Assembly (NCBI RefSeq): GCF_003335045.1
Contig: NZ_QOZG01000005.1
Span: 310,001 to 374,000, forward strand
From: Paramesorhizobium salinisoli
GTDB taxonomy: Bacteria; Pseudomonadota; Alphaproteobacteria; Rhizobiales; Rhizobiaceae
Length of the DNA: 64,000 nucleotides
Direction: 5' to 3'
The notes beneath the pieces were generated by a model. It was not told the DNA's origin, ran no database searches, and saw only the letters and a program-made list of their open reading frames with translations. Below are positions 49,103 to 58,446 of the stretch, piece by piece; positions within the stretch are counted from its first letter, which is position 1; each line of letters opens with the position of its first letter. The position numbers and the translations under genes were made by a program.

Positions 49103-49872
49103 CGGTCTTTGATTCCTGCCAGAAGATATTCGCGGTTGCCGTCGCCGCCTTCGATGGGCGATGGACATAGGCCAAGCACCCGCCATCCGGGCTCGCCGGC
49201 AAGCCATGCGGCCAGATCGTCGACCACGTGCCCGGCTTTCGAGGGATCGCGCAGCAGGCCGCCCTTGCCTATCGCCTCACGCCCGGCCTCGAACTGCGGC
49301 TTGACCAGCAGGACACACTGGCTGCCCGGTTCGGCAAACGCCAGCGCGGGAGGCAGCGCCAGCTTGAGCGAGATGAAGCTCACATCCGACACGACGAGAT
49401 CGACCTTGCGGCCGTCGAGATGGTTTGCATCGAGCGTTCGCGCGTTGAGACCTTCATGATTGGTGACGCGCGGATCGTTACGCAGGCTGTCATGCAATTG
49501 ATCATGCCCGACATCGACCGCAATGACATGCATCGCGCCGCGTTCAAGCAGGACCTGCGTGAAGCCGCCGGTTGAGGCGCCGATATCGAGCGCCGTGCGC
49601 CCGGCCGCATCGATTGCGAAATGATCGAGCCCGGCGATCAGCTTGAGTGCGGCGCGCGAGACATAGGCGCTTGCCGGGTCATCGACCATTATGCGCGCAT
49701 CGGCGGCGACAGGCATGCCAGGCTTTGCTACGGGCTTGCCATCGACCTGAACGGTACCGCGCGCGACGGCATCCCGCGCCCGAGAGCGCGTGGCGAAAAA
49801 CCCGCGATCGACGAGAAGCTGGTCGAGGCGGAGACGGCTTCCCGCCGCATCTGGTTTAAAATCATCCTGCAT
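49099..49872 (-). CDS. tlyA: TlyA family rRNA 2'-O-methyltransferase/hemolysin-like
   Basis: 257 residues. An N-terminal S4 RNA-binding domain (RLRLDQLLVDRGFFATRSRARD) is joined to an FtsJ-like methyltransferase: YVSRAALKLIAGLD, ALDIGASTGGFTQVLLERGA for SAM, and KPQFEAGREAIGKGG. TlyA methylates 16S and 23S rRNA cytidines in some bacteria and sets capreomycin sensitivity; hemolysin is a historic label. ATG at 49872 with AAGG upstream. dxs, two genes upstream, is its common neighbour. Confidence 0.93.
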   Translation of the reverse strand: MQDDFKPDAAGSRLRLDQLLVDRGFFATRSRARDAVARGTVQVDGKPVAKPGMPVAADARIMVDDPASAYVSRAALKLIAGLDHFAIDAAGRTALDIGASTGGFTQVLLERGAMHVIAVDVGHDQLHDSLRNDPRVTNHEGLNARTLDANHLDGRKVDLVVSDVSFISLKLALPPALAFAEPGSQCVLLVKPQFEAGREAIGKGGLLRDPSKAGHVVDDLAAWLAGEPGWRVLGLCPSPIEGGDGNREYLLAGIKDR

Positions 49873-49970
49873 CACGCCTTACATGGCGGAGCAGAAGACC
49901 AAGCGCAAGCGAGGATCGTCACGCCCATGATGATAAGCCCGTCGACTCAGGGTAGGGTCGTAGGTCTGGA

Positions 49971-50417
49971 TCAGCCCTGCGACGGCTTCCAGTCAGCCGA
50001 TGGAATGACGTTGATCATCCAGGGGACGCCGAATTTGTCGACGAGCGAGCCGAAGCCGGGCGACCAGAAGGTCTCGCCGAACGGCATGACCGTCTTGCCG
50101 CCCTCAGACAATTGGTCGAACCAGCGCTGGGCCTCGGCCTTGTCCTCTGTGTGCAAGGTGACGTCGAAGCCGTTCTTGGGCTTGTCAATGTTGGGAGCCC
50201 ATCCGGCATCCATGTCGGCACCCATCAGCGCCTGGTCGCCAACCTCGAGCCAGCAATGCATCAGCCAGGTCTTGTACTTCTCGTCGGTGATCGGCATGCC
50301 GGGAGGCGCATCGCCATAGGGAAAGGCTGCGGTGATCTTTCCGCCCAGGACCTTGGCATAGAATTCAAACGCCTCGCGGCACTGGCCCTGGAAACTCAAG
50401 CTAGTCACGATCTTCAT
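49971..50417 (-). CDS. PhnB-like VOC family protein
   Basis: 148 residues. LSFQGQCREAFEFYAKVLGG is the family start. ALMGADMD and the middle HTEDKAEAQRWFDQLSEGG follow, and the end is FGSLVDKFGVPWMINVI. This is the PhnB/3-demethylubiquinone-9 methyltransferase-like VOC branch; members are poorly characterised and the name does not imply phosphonate use. AAGGAGGAG precedes ATG at 50417. It lies 25 bp after dxs on the same strand. Confidence 0.87.
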   Translation of the reverse strand: MKIVTSLSFQGQCREAFEFYAKVLGGKITAAFPYGDAPPGMPITDEKYKTWLMHCWLEVGDQALMGADMDAGWAPNIDKPKNGFDVTLHTEDKAEAQRWFDQLSEGGKTVMPFGETFWSPGFGSLVDKFGVPWMINVIPSADWKPSQG

Positions 50418-50442
50418 GATCTTCTCCTCCTTCGTATAATTT

Positions 50443-52362
50443 TCACGCCCTTGACGGCGAGGCGATCTCCTCCTGACCGAGCGCTGCGAAGACCGCATGC
50501 ACGATCCCTGCACTGTCCAGCCCGGCGCGCCTATACATCGCCTCCGGCTTGGCATGGTCGATATAGACATCCGGCAAGGTCAGCGGCCGCACACGCAGGC
50601 CACCATCAAGCAGGCCGTCATGGGCCAAGAAATGCAGGACATGGGAGGCAAAGCCGCCGATCGCCCCCTCCTCCACTGTCACCAGCACTTCATGATCACG
50701 CGCCAGGCGGCGGATCAGGTCCTCGTCGAGCGGCTTGGCGAAGCGCGCATCCGCGACCGTGGTGGATAAGCCCGCGGCGTCCAGTTCCTCGGCGGCGGCG
50801 AGACATTCGGCCAAGCGCGTGCCGAAGGAAAGCAGCGCGATCTTGCTGCCTTCCCTGACGATGCGGCCCTTGCCGATGGCAAGTACCTCGCCCCGCTCCG
50901 GCATCTCGACGCCGACGCCCTCGCCGCGCGGATAACGAAACGAGATCGGCCCTTCGTCATATTCGGCCGCGGTGCGCACCATGTGGCGCAGCTCCGCCTC
51001 ATCCGAGGCGGCCATCACCACGAAGCCCGGCAATGCGGCGAGGAAACCGGTATCGAACGAGCCGGCATGGGTCGCGCCATCGGCGCCGACCAGCCCTGCC
51101 CGGTCGATAGGGAAACGAACCGCCAGGTTCTGCAGCGACACGTCATGGACGATTTGATCGTAACCGCGCTGAAGGAAGGTCGAATAGATCGCGGCAAAGG
51201 GCTTCAGTCCCTCGCTTGCCAGCCCGGCCGCAAAGGTGACGGCGTGCTGTTCGGCGATGCCGACATCGAAGGTGCGCTCCGGGAAGACCTCGCCGAAGAG
51301 ATCGAGGCCGGTGCCGCCGGGCATCGCCGCCGTGACCGCGACAATGCGGTCGTCATGGCGGGCCTCCTCGATGAGGCTCGTCGCGAAGACCTTGGTATAG
51401 GCCGGCGCATTGGCCGGGGCCTTGGCCTGCGCGCCGGTGATCACGTCGAACTTGTTGACGCCGTGATATTTGTCGGCGGCGGCTTCCGCCGGCGGGTAGC
51501 CCTTGCCCTTTTGGGTCACGACATGGATCAGCACCGGGCCGTCGATCGTGTCGCGGACATTCTTCAATACCGGCAGCAAATGTTCGAGATTATGTCCGTC
51601 GATCGGACCGACATAATAGAAGCCCAGTTCCTCAAAAAGCGTTCCGCCCGTCCAGAAGCCGCGCGCATATTCCTCCGAAAGCCGCGCTTTTTCCTGGAGG
51701 AATTTCGGCAGGCGGCGGGTGAGCTGCTTTGCCGTCTCACGCAGGCTGCGATAGGTCGGGCCGGAAACGAGGCGCGCGAGATAGGCGCTCATCGCGCCGG
51801 TCGGCGGCGCGATCGACATATCGTTGTCGTTGAGGATGACGATCAGCCGCGCATCGAGCGCGCCGGCATTGTTCATGGCTTCATAGGCCATGCCCGCCGA
51901 CATCGCACCATCGCCGATGACGGAAACGACATTGCGCTTTATGCCGGAAAGATCGCTCGCCACCGCCATGCCGAGGCCGGAGGAAATCGAGGTGGAGGAA
52001 TGCGCCGCGCCGAAGGGGTCATATTCGCTTTCCGAGCGCTTGGTGAAGCCGGAAAGTCCGCCCTCCTGCCTCAGCGTGCGGATGCGGTCGCGCCGTCCGG
52101 TGAGAATCTTGTGCGGATAGGCCTGGTGGCCGACATCCCAGATGATGCGGTCATGCGGCGTATCGAAGACATGATGGAGCGCGACGGTGAGTTCGACCAC
52201 GCCGAGCCCTGCGCCGAGATGCCCGCCGGTGATCGATACCGCGTCGATCAGTTCGGCGCGCAGTTCGGCGGCCAGTTGCGGCAGATCGGCTTCGGGCAGC
52301 TTGCGCAATTCGGCCGGAGTCGGCGCACGGTCAAGCAGCGGCGTCACGGGTCTCGTCGTCAA
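50443..52362 (-). CDS. dxs: 1-deoxy-D-xylulose-5-phosphate synthase
   Basis: 639 residues. First MEP-pathway step, from pyruvate and glyceraldehyde-3-phosphate with thiamine diphosphate. [16 protein letters not shown] and [15 protein letters not shown] are near the start. The TPP motif is [20 protein letters not shown] (about residue 150). [17 protein letters not shown] holds the catalytic Glu and [11 protein letters not shown]-like [14 protein letters not shown] follows. Start is TTG at 52362 with GAGGAG upstream. ispH of the same pathway is in the window. Confidence 0.96.
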   Translation of the reverse strand: MTTRPVTPLLDRAPTPAELRKLPEADLPQLAAELRAELIDAVSITGGHLGAGLGVVELTVALHHVFDTPHDRIIWDVGHQAYPHKILTGRRDRIRTLRQEGGLSGFTKRSESEYDPFGAAHSSTSISSGLGMAVASDLSGIKRNVVSVIGDGAMSAGMAYEAMNNAGALDARLIVILNDNDMSIAPPTGAMSAYLARLVSGPTYRSLRETAKQLTRRLPKFLQEKARLSEEYARGFWTGGTLFEELGFYYVGPIDGHNLEHLLPVLKNVRDTIDGPVLIHVVTQKGKGYPPAEAAADKYHGVNKFDVITGAQAKAPANAPAYTKVFATSLIEEARHDDRIVAVTAAMPGGTGLDLFGEVFPERTFDVGIAEQHAVTFAAGLASEGLKPFAAIYSTFLQRGYDQIVHDVSLQNLAVRFPIDRAGLVGADGATHAGSFDTGFLAALPGFVVMAASDEAELRHMVRTAAEYDEGPISFRYPRGEGVGVEMPERGEVLAIGKGRIVREGSKIALLSFGTRLAECLAAAEELDAAGLSTTVADARFAKPLDEDLIRRLARDHEVLVTVEEGAIGGFASHVLHFLAHDGLLDGGLRVRPLTLPDVYIDHAKPEAMYRRAGLDSAGIVHAVFAALGQEEIASPSRA

Positions 52363-52500
52363 TCTGGTCTCCTCATGATGCCCTGTTCATGATCTTCGTG
52401 GGGTAATGCAATCGCTGTCGCACCGCAAGTTGAAAGCCGTAGAGCATTTTCCGCGCAAGTTAAACCGTTTTGCCCGCTGCGCGGGATGAAGGACACCGCT

Positions 52501-53436
52501 TTATCCCTGCGGCAGCGGCACGAACTCCTTATCGTCGCCCGGCACGATATCGAAGCGGCCGGTGCGCCACTCCTCCTTCGCCTGCTCGATCCGCTCCTTC
52601 GAGGAGGAGACGAAGTTCCACCAGATATAGCGTCTGGAGGAAAGGGCCGCGCCGCCGAACAGCATGATGTGCGCTCCGCGCCCGGACGCGCTTTGCGCGG
52701 CGGAAACGACGATCTCGTCCCCCTGGCGGAAAGCCAGAAGCCGGTCGGCGGGGAAGGTCTCGCCCGATATCACGACCGCGCCGTCGAGAATATAGATGGC
52801 GCGTTCTTCGGCAGTGGCGGGAATCGGGAAATGACCGCCGGGGTTGATCCTGATATCGGCATAAAGGGTCTCGCTATATTGCGTGACAGGCGAGCCCGCC
52901 CCGTGGAGCGAGCCGATAACGACCCGCGCCTCGAAATTCCTGTCGCGAATGACCGGAAGCGCCGCCGCAGCCGTATTGGCGAAAGCCGGCGCCATCTCCT
53001 CGAGCGCGTCCGGCAAGGCAAGCCATGTCTGCAGGCCCGATATCGACTGGGGATTGCCGCGCATTTCCTGCGGCGAGCGCTCCGAATGCACGATGCCGCG
53101 CCCTGCGGTCATCAGATTGACGTCGCCCGGCTCGATCACCATTTCTGTGCCGAGGCTGTCGCGGTGACGTATCCTGCCATCAAAGAGGTAGGTGACGGTC
53201 GAAAGGCCGATATGCGGATGCGGCTTCACGTCAATCGCCTCGCCCGCCCGCAGAAGCGCCGGCCCCATACGATCGAAGAAGATGAACGGCCCGACCAGCC
53301 GGCGCTTCGCAGTCGGCAAGGCGCGGCGAACTTCGAGCCCGCCGATATCGCTCGTCCGCGGGATGACCAATGTTTCGATCGAATCGACGGCGTGAGGATC
53401 GCCTGGATCAGGGTCCCTGCCGGGGAAAAAGCTCAT
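52501..53436 (-). CDS. Pirin family cupin protein
   Basis: About 311 residues. The N-terminal cupin motif HPHIGLSTVTYLFDGRIRHRDSLG and GDVNLMTAGRGIVHSE are characteristic of pirins. The C-terminal cupin includes ERAIYILDGAVVISG. Known bacterial pirins are quercetinase-like dioxygenases or bind pyruvate dehydrogenase. ATG at 53436 follows an in-frame GTG/ATG extension of 14 residues that is not family-like. A short hairpin CCCGC/GCGGG (52473-52485) lies 16 bp past the stop. Confidence 0.9.
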   Translation of the reverse strand: MSFFPGRDPDPGDPHAVDSIETLVIPRTSDIGGLEVRRALPTAKRRLVGPFIFFDRMGPALLRAGEAIDVKPHPHIGLSTVTYLFDGRIRHRDSLGTEMVIEPGDVNLMTAGRGIVHSERSPQEMRGNPQSISGLQTWLALPDALEEMAPAFANTAAAALPVIRDRNFEARVVIGSLHGAGSPVTQYSETLYADIRINPGGHFPIPATAEERAIYILDGAVVISGETFPADRLLAFRQGDEIVVSAAQSASGRGAHIMLFGGAALSSRRYIWWNFVSSSKERIEQAKEEWRTGRFDIVPGDDKEFVPLPQG

Positions 53437-53523
53437 ATACTTATCCACTTGTCCGGATTGGGCGTGATTGCGGCCCATAATCGGCGATCTTACCGCGCGA
53501 GGGGGAAAACGCCAGAGGCGCGA

Positions 53524-54366
53524 TCAGAGCGATTGTTGCTTCAACTCCAGTTCTTGCGGACGCCACAGGCGCTCCCAGACAAAAAACACGCCCAGAAAGA
53601 GAAGCTGAGCGGCGATGGCGACCGCGTAATAAGAGGTTCGATCGCTCATCCCCATGAGGTTTGTCGGCACTCCGGTTGCAGTGATGAATATCTTTCCGTT
53701 GAGGATCGTGTGGGAGCAGATATCCCACACTCCATGCATGCCAATCGGGACATAGATGTTCCTGTAGTGCAGATAGACATAGGCGAAGCAAAGGCCGGAT
53801 GACGTCGCGAAAAGGAAACCAGCGAATTGATATTGGGCAAGATGCCCCAATCCGAACAGGAGCGAAACCAGGATAGCGCAGAGATGCGGGTTGAACTGAG
53901 TCGCCAGCCGCCGCAGGAGATAGCCACGAAAGACAAGCTCCTCCTGCAAAGCATTGAATATCTGCGCGACGACCCAGGCGAAGAGAAGAGCCGCTATGCG
54001 CGCCCGGTCCGCGATGAATCCTTCAACCCTCATGAGGCCGGTCAATTGAAAGACAAGCAGAACGCCCATGACCATCATCAGGGTGAACGCGGCGCCTTTG
54101 AGCAACCCTTTCCAGGAATCGCGCACAAACAAAGCCTGCTTCCAGTTCTCGCGGTCCCAGAAGACGGTGAAAAGAGCGTAGAGCATCAGGGCGAACACCC
54201 ATAACGCGATACGATGCGCTAAATGAGGATAGCCGGTGAGGCTATCGAGATACTGGAAGAGTTGCGGATCAGGCAGGGGAAGGTATTTCGCGAGGTAGAG
54301 GGAGCCCTGATGGTAGATCAGGAAGAAAAGCGCTGCGTGGAGGAGAACCCTTGCTTTATCGCGCAT
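53524..54366 (-). CDS. CPBP family intramembrane metalloprotease
   Basis: About 280 residues with seven or eight helices. The CAAX-protease/bacteriocin-processing motifs are present: EELVFRGYLLRRL (Glu-Glu-xxx-Arg), FGLGHLAQY (His), and HGVWDICSH (His-xxx-Asp). It probably cleaves a membrane substrate; no partner is seen nearby. ATG at 54366 has GGA eight bases upstream; ATG at 54399 is an alternative start. It is a lone gene downstream of the YidB-like gene. Confidence 0.87.
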   Translation of the reverse strand: MRDKARVLLHAALFFLIYHQGSLYLAKYLPLPDPQLFQYLDSLTGYPHLAHRIALWVFALMLYALFTVFWDRENWKQALFVRDSWKGLLKGAAFTLMMVMGVLLVFQLTGLMRVEGFIADRARIAALLFAWVVAQIFNALQEELVFRGYLLRRLATQFNPHLCAILVSLLFGLGHLAQYQFAGFLFATSSGLCFAYVYLHYRNIYVPIGMHGVWDICSHTILNGKIFITATGVPTNLMGMSDRTSYYAVAIAAQLLFLGVFFVWERLWRPQELELKQQSL

Positions 54367-54457
54367 AAGTGAAATCCACAGCAAATGCTGCCTGAGCATT
54401 GCCGTCGAACAATCGCCCCCGGAGCAAATCCGGAGCGTTTCATATTTCAAATGGAAT

Positions 54458-54498
54458 CGCGATGCCCCCTCTGTCGGCAAGACAGAGGGGGCATCGCG
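54458..54498 (-). terminator. 18-bp perfect hairpin after the YidB-like gene
   Basis: CGCGATGCCCCCTCTGTC (54458-54475) pairs perfectly with 54481-54498 around loop GGCAA, 16 bp past the stop on the minus strand. The sequence beyond is A+T-rich (ATTCCATTTG) without a full U run. It is the longest GC stem in the window and a likely terminator. Confidence 0.75.
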
Positions 54499-54514
54499 GT
54501 TTCTGCGGAGCCGG

Positions 54515-54958
54515 TTAGCTCCGGAACATCTTGGACAAGTCCTGCGCGCTCGGCATCTGACCGTTCGCGGTCAGCTTGTCGACGACACCCGGAAGCGCCT
54601 GGGACAATTGCGACAGGAGGTCCGGTTCTGCCATGCCCGTTTTCTGGGCAAGGTCGCTGACGGTCTGCGGACCCAGCGCACTGCCGAGTTGCGACGGCTG
54701 GATAGGCGTGTTGGGGCCCTGGCCAACCCAGGAACTCACCTTATCGCTGTGACCGGCACTGCTCAGCTTGTCCAAGAGACCGCCCAAACCACCCTGACTT
54801 GCATCCTGAGCACCCGGTGCGGACGCAGGAGCGGCGCTTGGGCTGCTTCCGCCGCTCAGCATCTTGCCAACGAGAAGCGCGCCAAGGGCGATCATCAGAG
54901 GCTTCGCGATACTGCCGCCAGGGACCGCCTGGCCCGATGCATCATCTAATATTCCCAT
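54515..54958 (-). CDS. YidB family (DUF937) protein
   Basis: 147 residues. N-terminal MGILDDASGQ leads to a hydrophobic stretch (PLMIALGALLVGKML). A Ser/Ala/Pro linker follows, then the YidB repeat region GGLGGLLDKLSSAGHSDKVSSWVG and NTPIQPSQLGSALGPQTV with LSQALPGVVDKLT at the end. The family function is unknown. SD AAGGAG precedes ATG at 54958. Divergent from the GlsB-like gene across a 149-bp A+T-rich gap. Confidence 0.88.
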   Translation of the reverse strand: MGILDDASGQAVPGGSIAKPLMIALGALLVGKMLSGGSSPSAAPASAPGAQDASQGGLGGLLDKLSSAGHSDKVSSWVGQGPNTPIQPSQLGSALGPQTVSDLAQKTGMAEPDLLSQLSQALPGVVDKLTANGQMPSAQDLSKMFRS

Positions 54959-55107
54959 CAGAACGTCTCCTTATAAAGGCTATTTAAACCAAATATCCAT
55001 TCACACCCCGATAGTCCCCCAGTAAATTATATTTAGCAAGCAGGTCTTCTTGCGAATCATCTTGCAGTATGAAAATATATTTAATGTGTTCATTGGAGAG
55101 AATTTCC

Positions 55108-55368
55108 ATGGGTTTCTTTAGCTGGATTCTACTTGGTCTGATTGCTGGATTTATCGGAAGCAAAATAGTCAACAAGAGCGGCCAGGGCATGTTCCTCGAC
55201 ATTGCTCTCGGTGTTTTCGGCGCGATCGTAGGAGGACTGGTGTTCAGCCTCTTCGGTGCTACCGGCGTTACCGGCTTTAACATCTACAGCCTGATCGTCG
55301 CGGTCATCGGCTCCGTAGCGGTGCTTTGGATCTACCATACCGTCACGGGACGCAGCAGCATCGGATAA
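55108..55368 (+). CDS. GlsB/YeaQ/YmgE family stress-response membrane protein
   Basis: 86 residues with three helices: FFSWILLGLIAGFIGSKIV, DIALGVFGAIVGGLVFSLFG and IYSLIVAVIGSVAVLWIYH. Gly-rich transglycosylase-associated (small integral) family, often stress-induced. ATG at 55108 has GGAGAG upstream; a longer frame from 55069 is not family-like. Strong terminator 34 bp downstream. The upstream 149 bp (54959-55107) is markedly A+T-rich, with no sigma-factor motif I can name. Confidence 0.9.
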   Translation: MGFFSWILLGLIAGFIGSKIVNKSGQGMFLDIALGVFGAIVGGLVFSLFGATGVTGFNIYSLIVAVIGSVAVLWIYHTVTGRSSIG

Positions 55369-55401
55369 TCCCCATTCCCGATTTCTGACGTGCTTATATA
55401 A

Positions 55402-55436
55402 CCCTATGCGCTTGTCATGAGCGCATAGGGTTTTTC
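55402..55436 (+). terminator. Intrinsic terminator after GlsB-like gene
   Basis: CCCTATGCGCT (55402-55412) pairs perfectly with AGCGCATAGGG (55420-55430), loop TGTCATG, followed by TTTTTC. A textbook rho-independent terminator. Confidence 0.9.
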
Positions 55437-55476
55437 TAAAGTAAGGCATAAGTAAAGTTCAGGCGGAGATCAGAGC

Positions 55477-55998
55477 ATGCATATGATAGAGCCGTATATT
55501 GCGGCCTATGGTTCGATCGCGCTTTTCTTCATCATCTATTTTGAATCGCTCGGCGCGCCGGTACCCGGCGAAAGCGGGCTGATCGCCGCCTCGCTTCTGG
55601 CTCTTCACGGCGATCTCAATCTCTATCATATGCTGATCGCTGTTTTCTGCGGCGCGGTGCTCGGCGACAGTACCGGCTATCTCATCGGCCATTTCGGCGG
55701 GGCCAGACTGATCGAACGCTACGGATATCTGGTCCGCCTGACACCGGAAAGGCTCAAGAAATTCGAGGGCGTTTTTCGTCGCAGGGGTATCTACATGGTC
55801 GCCGGCGCACGGTTCATTGCCGTGCTGCGCCAGTTGAACGGAATCATCGCCGGATCGATGCACATGCCCTGGCTGCACTTCCTCGCCGCCAATATGGTTG
55901 GCGCAGCCGCCTGGACGCTGGTATGGGGCGCAGGGCCCTATTTCTTCACCGACTTTTTCCATCCGATATATGAGCAGATGAGGGAGCGGTGGAGATAG
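55477..55998 (+). CDS. DedA family membrane protein
   Basis: 173 residues. DedA/SNARE-associated fold: FESLGAPVPGESGLIAASLL with the functional acidic residues, GDSTGYLIGHFGG, GARFIAVLRQLNGIIAG with the conserved Arg, and a C-terminal WTLVWGAGPYF helix. These proteins transport polyprenyl phosphate or phospholipids across the membrane. ATG at 55477 has GGAG eight bases before. Single gene after the terminator. Confidence 0.92.
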   Translation: MHMIEPYIAAYGSIALFFIIYFESLGAPVPGESGLIAASLLALHGDLNLYHMLIAVFCGAVLGDSTGYLIGHFGGARLIERYGYLVRLTPERLKKFEGVFRRRGIYMVAGARFIAVLRQLNGIIAGSMHMPWLHFLAANMVGAAAWTLVWGAGPYFFTDFFHPIYEQMRERWR

Positions 55999-56042
55999 AT
56001 CAGCCTGAAAGGCTTCCTCGATAGAAGCAGTGCGGACCCGGA

Positions 56043-56297
56043 TCAATCCGGGTCGAGCGGCTCGGTGCCCACTGGCTGGCCGTCTCGGCCGAGCCTGATC
56101 TTCTCGACCTTGTCCTCGGCAGCCTTCAGAAGCGTGTCGCAGTGCTTCTTCAAGGCTTCGCCGCGCTCATAGATGCGGATCGAATGTTCGAGCGGCACGT
56201 CGCCCCGTTCCAGATGTTCCACGATCTGTTCGAGTTGATCGAGCGCCTGTTCGAAACTCATCGCGGCGATGTCGGCATTGACGTTATCGTCGACCAT
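56043..56297 (-). CDS. xseB: Exodeoxyribonuclease VII small subunit
   Basis: 84 residues, normal for Xse[27 protein letters not shown] and [15 protein letters not shown] form the two-helix domain that binds XseA. The nuclease degrades single-stranded DNA. ATG at 56297 with AAAGGATG upstream. It lies 3 bp after the HDAC-family gene. xseA is not in the window. Confidence 0.95.
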   Translation of the reverse strand: MVDDNVNADIAAMSFEQALDQLEQIVEHLERGDVPLEHSIRIYERGEALKKHCDTLLKAAEDKVEKIRLGRDGQPVGTEPLDPD

Positions 56298-56300
56298 GTT

Positions 56301-57263
56301 TCATCCTTTCATCAGCCGCGTAATATGCGCTGCGGCGGACCCAGACAAGCCCTGAAGATCATATCCGCCCTCGAGAATGCTGACGAGACGGTTTCCCGAG
56401 AAGCGCTCGGCTCGGTCCATCAGCTTGCCCGTCGCCCAGTCGAAGTCGCCTTCGTCGAGATTGATCTCGGCCAGGGGATCGCGATGATGTGCGTCGAAGC
56501 CTGCGGAGATAATGATCAAATCGGGCCGGAATTCATCGAGGGCCGGCAACACGCGGCTGGTGAAAGCCTCGCGGAACTCGCGGCTGCCGGTATTCGCCGA
56601 CAGCGGCGCGTTGACGATATTGCCGACGCCGGTCTCATCCTTCGCGCCGGTGCCGGGAAAAAGCGGCATCTGGTGCGTCGAGCAATAGAGGACGGTCGGA
56701 TCGGCCTGGAAGATATCCTGCGTGCCGTTGCCGTGATGCACGTCCCAATCGACGATGGCGACGCGTTCCGCGCCATGCTTGCGTTGCGCGTGGCGGGCGG
56801 CGATGGCGGCGTTGTTGAAGAGGCAGAAGCCCATGGCCCGGTCGCGCTCGGCATGGTGGCCGGGCGGTCGCGAGGCGACGAAGACATTGTCGGCCTGCCC
56901 TGTGAAAACCGCATCGACGGCGGCATTCGCTGCGCCGATGGCGGTCAATGCCGCTTCCCAGCTCTTCGGGCTGACTACAGTATCGCTGTCGACCCGCGCC
57001 AATGGCTGGGGTCGCCCCTTTTCGCGGTCGTCCTCGTCGATTTCCTCAGGGATTTCAGCCCTGATTCGTTCGGCAAAGCTTTCGGGATGAACATAGTGGA
57101 TCGTCTGTTCGCCCCCCATCGGGGCTTCGACGCGATCCAGCGTATAGAATTCATCGCCCTCAAGAGCGCCGTGCAGCGCGCGGAGGCGGTCCGGCCGCTC
57201 GGGATGGCCGGGCGGCGTCAGATGCTCAAGGTAGATCGGATGCCAGTAGAGACGTGTCACCAT
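56301..57263 (-). CDS. Histone deacetylase family (AcuC/AphA-like) amidohydrolase
   Basis: 320 residues. Zinc and active-site motifs: RPPGHHAERDRAMGFCLFNN with the His pair, VDWDVHHGNGTQDIF with Asp/His ligands, and IISAGFDAHHRDPLAEI with the second Asp. Bacterial members deacetylate acetyl-CoA synthetase, acetoin-linked proteins or polyamines; the target is not inferable. ATG at 57263. It is in the minus-strand group aroC-ribB-HDAC-xseB. Confidence 0.93.
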   Translation of the reverse strand: MVTRLYWHPIYLEHLTPPGHPERPDRLRALHGALEGDEFYTLDRVEAPMGGEQTIHYVHPESFAERIRAEIPEEIDEDDREKGRPQPLARVDSDTVVSPKSWEAALTAIGAANAAVDAVFTGQADNVFVASRPPGHHAERDRAMGFCLFNNAAIAARHAQRKHGAERVAIVDWDVHHGNGTQDIFQADPTVLYCSTHQMPLFPGTGAKDETGVGNIVNAPLSANTGSREFREAFTSRVLPALDEFRPDLIIISAGFDAHHRDPLAEINLDEGDFDWATGKLMDRAERFSGNRLVSILEGGYDLQGLSGSAAAHITRLMKG

Positions 57264-57312
57264 GAGAGGATATTAGCGCTCCGGTGAGGTTTGGCCATGG
57301 AAATATGTCCCC

Positions 57313-58437
57313 TCAGAGGATTTCGGTCTCGACGATGTGAATACCGAATCCCTCAAGGCCGACATAGTGGCGTTCGCGCGAGGACAGGAGGCGAATCGAG
57401 GTGATGCCGAGATCCTTGAGGATCTGCGCGCCAAGGCCGATCTGGCGCCATTCATCGTCGCGGGCGCGAGCTTCGGCATGGTCCTCCCGTCCGCCGGCAA
57501 TGTCACCGGTGATGGCTTCGCGGGCGCGAGCTTCGCTTTTCCCCTGGCGGACGCCGACCGAGCCCTCGCGCAGATAGACGAGAATGCCGCGCTTCGCGCC
57601 GGCCATGCGCTTGAGGATCGTATCCACACTGGGGCTCGTGCCGAACACATCGGCCAGCACATCCTCGCGCTGGAGACGGACAGGCACGTCCTCGCCGTCG
57701 CGTATATCGCCGAAGACCAACGCGACATGCTGCATCGGCTCCCACGGGAGCTGGTAGGTATAGGCCTTCGCGGGACCGGCCGGGGTTTCTATGGCGACCT
57801 CGCCCACCCTTTCGATCAGCGTCTCCTTGCGCTGGCGATAGGCGATCAGGTCGGCGACCGTCACCCGATGCAGGCCATGCGTTTCGGCAAAGCCATCCAC
57901 CTGCGGTCCCCGCATGACGGAACCGTCATCATTGACCAGCTCGCAAATGACGCCGATGGGCGGCAGGCCGGCCAGCTTGCACAGATCGACTGCCGCCTCG
58001 GTATGGCCGGAGCGCATCAGCACGCCGCCTTCCCGCGCAACCAGCGGGAAGATGTGGCCCGGGCGGACGAAATCGGACGGGCCGGCATTGGGATTGGCGA
58101 GGTTTCGCACGGTCAGCGTGCGATCGTCGGCCGAGATGCCCGTCGTGGTGCCGTGCTTGTAATCGACAGTGACGGTGAAGGCGGTTGTGTGGGCAGATTC
58201 GTTTTCGGCCACCATGGGCGTCAGGTTGAGGCGCCTCGCCTCCTCGCGTGGCATGGGCGTGCAAACGATTCCCGAGGTATGGCGAACGATGAAGGCCATC
58301 TTTTCGGGCGTGCAATGCACCGCCGCGACGATCAGATCGCCTTCGTTCTCACGGCCGTCATCATCCATGACGACAACGATCTCGCCACGCTCGAACGCGC
58401 GTAGCGCATCAACGACCCGTTTCTGGTTATAGCTCAT
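57313..58437 (-). CDS. ribB: 3,4-dihydroxy-2-butanone-4-phosphate synthase with degenerate RibA-like domain
   Basis: 374 residues. The N-terminal RibB domain (about 1-205) has the acidic DDDGRENEGDLIVAA loop and PMVAENESAHTTAFTVTVDY, HTEAAVDLCKLAGLPP. It makes the riboflavin carbon donor. The C-terminal half aligns with GTP cyclohydrolase II but lacks the zinc cysteines: the expected CxxxxxxxxCxC region reads REDVLADVFGTSPSVDTILK. It also carries two EARAR segments in an unusual acidic-basic linker. So RibA activity is not expected. ATG at 58437 lies 9 bp after aroC, with no room for an FMN riboswitch. Confidence 0.93.
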   Translation of the reverse strand: MSYNQKRVVDALRAFERGEIVVVMDDDGRENEGDLIVAAVHCTPEKMAFIVRHTSGIVCTPMPREEARRLNLTPMVAENESAHTTAFTVTVDYKHGTTTGISADDRTLTVRNLANPNAGPSDFVRPGHIFPLVAREGGVLMRSGHTEAAVDLCKLAGLPPIGVICELVNDDGSVMRGPQVDGFAETHGLHRVTVADLIAYRQRKETLIERVGEVAIETPAGPAKAYTYQLPWEPMQHVALVFGDIRDGEDVPVRLQREDVLADVFGTSPSVDTILKRMAGAKRGILVYLREGSVGVRQGKSEARAREAITGDIAGGREDHAEARARDDEWRQIGLGAQILKDLGITSIRLLSSRERHYVGLEGFGIHIVETEIL

Positions 58438-58446
58438 GGATTTTCC

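Noticed and set aside
47825-49459. 544-codon open frame opposite the methyltransferase and tlyA genes
   Set aside because: It spans two well-supported minus-strand genes and the palindrome; no ribosome site, no family features.
58438-58446. FMN riboswitch before ribB
   Set aside because: Only 9 bp separate aroC and ribB, so there is no space for one.
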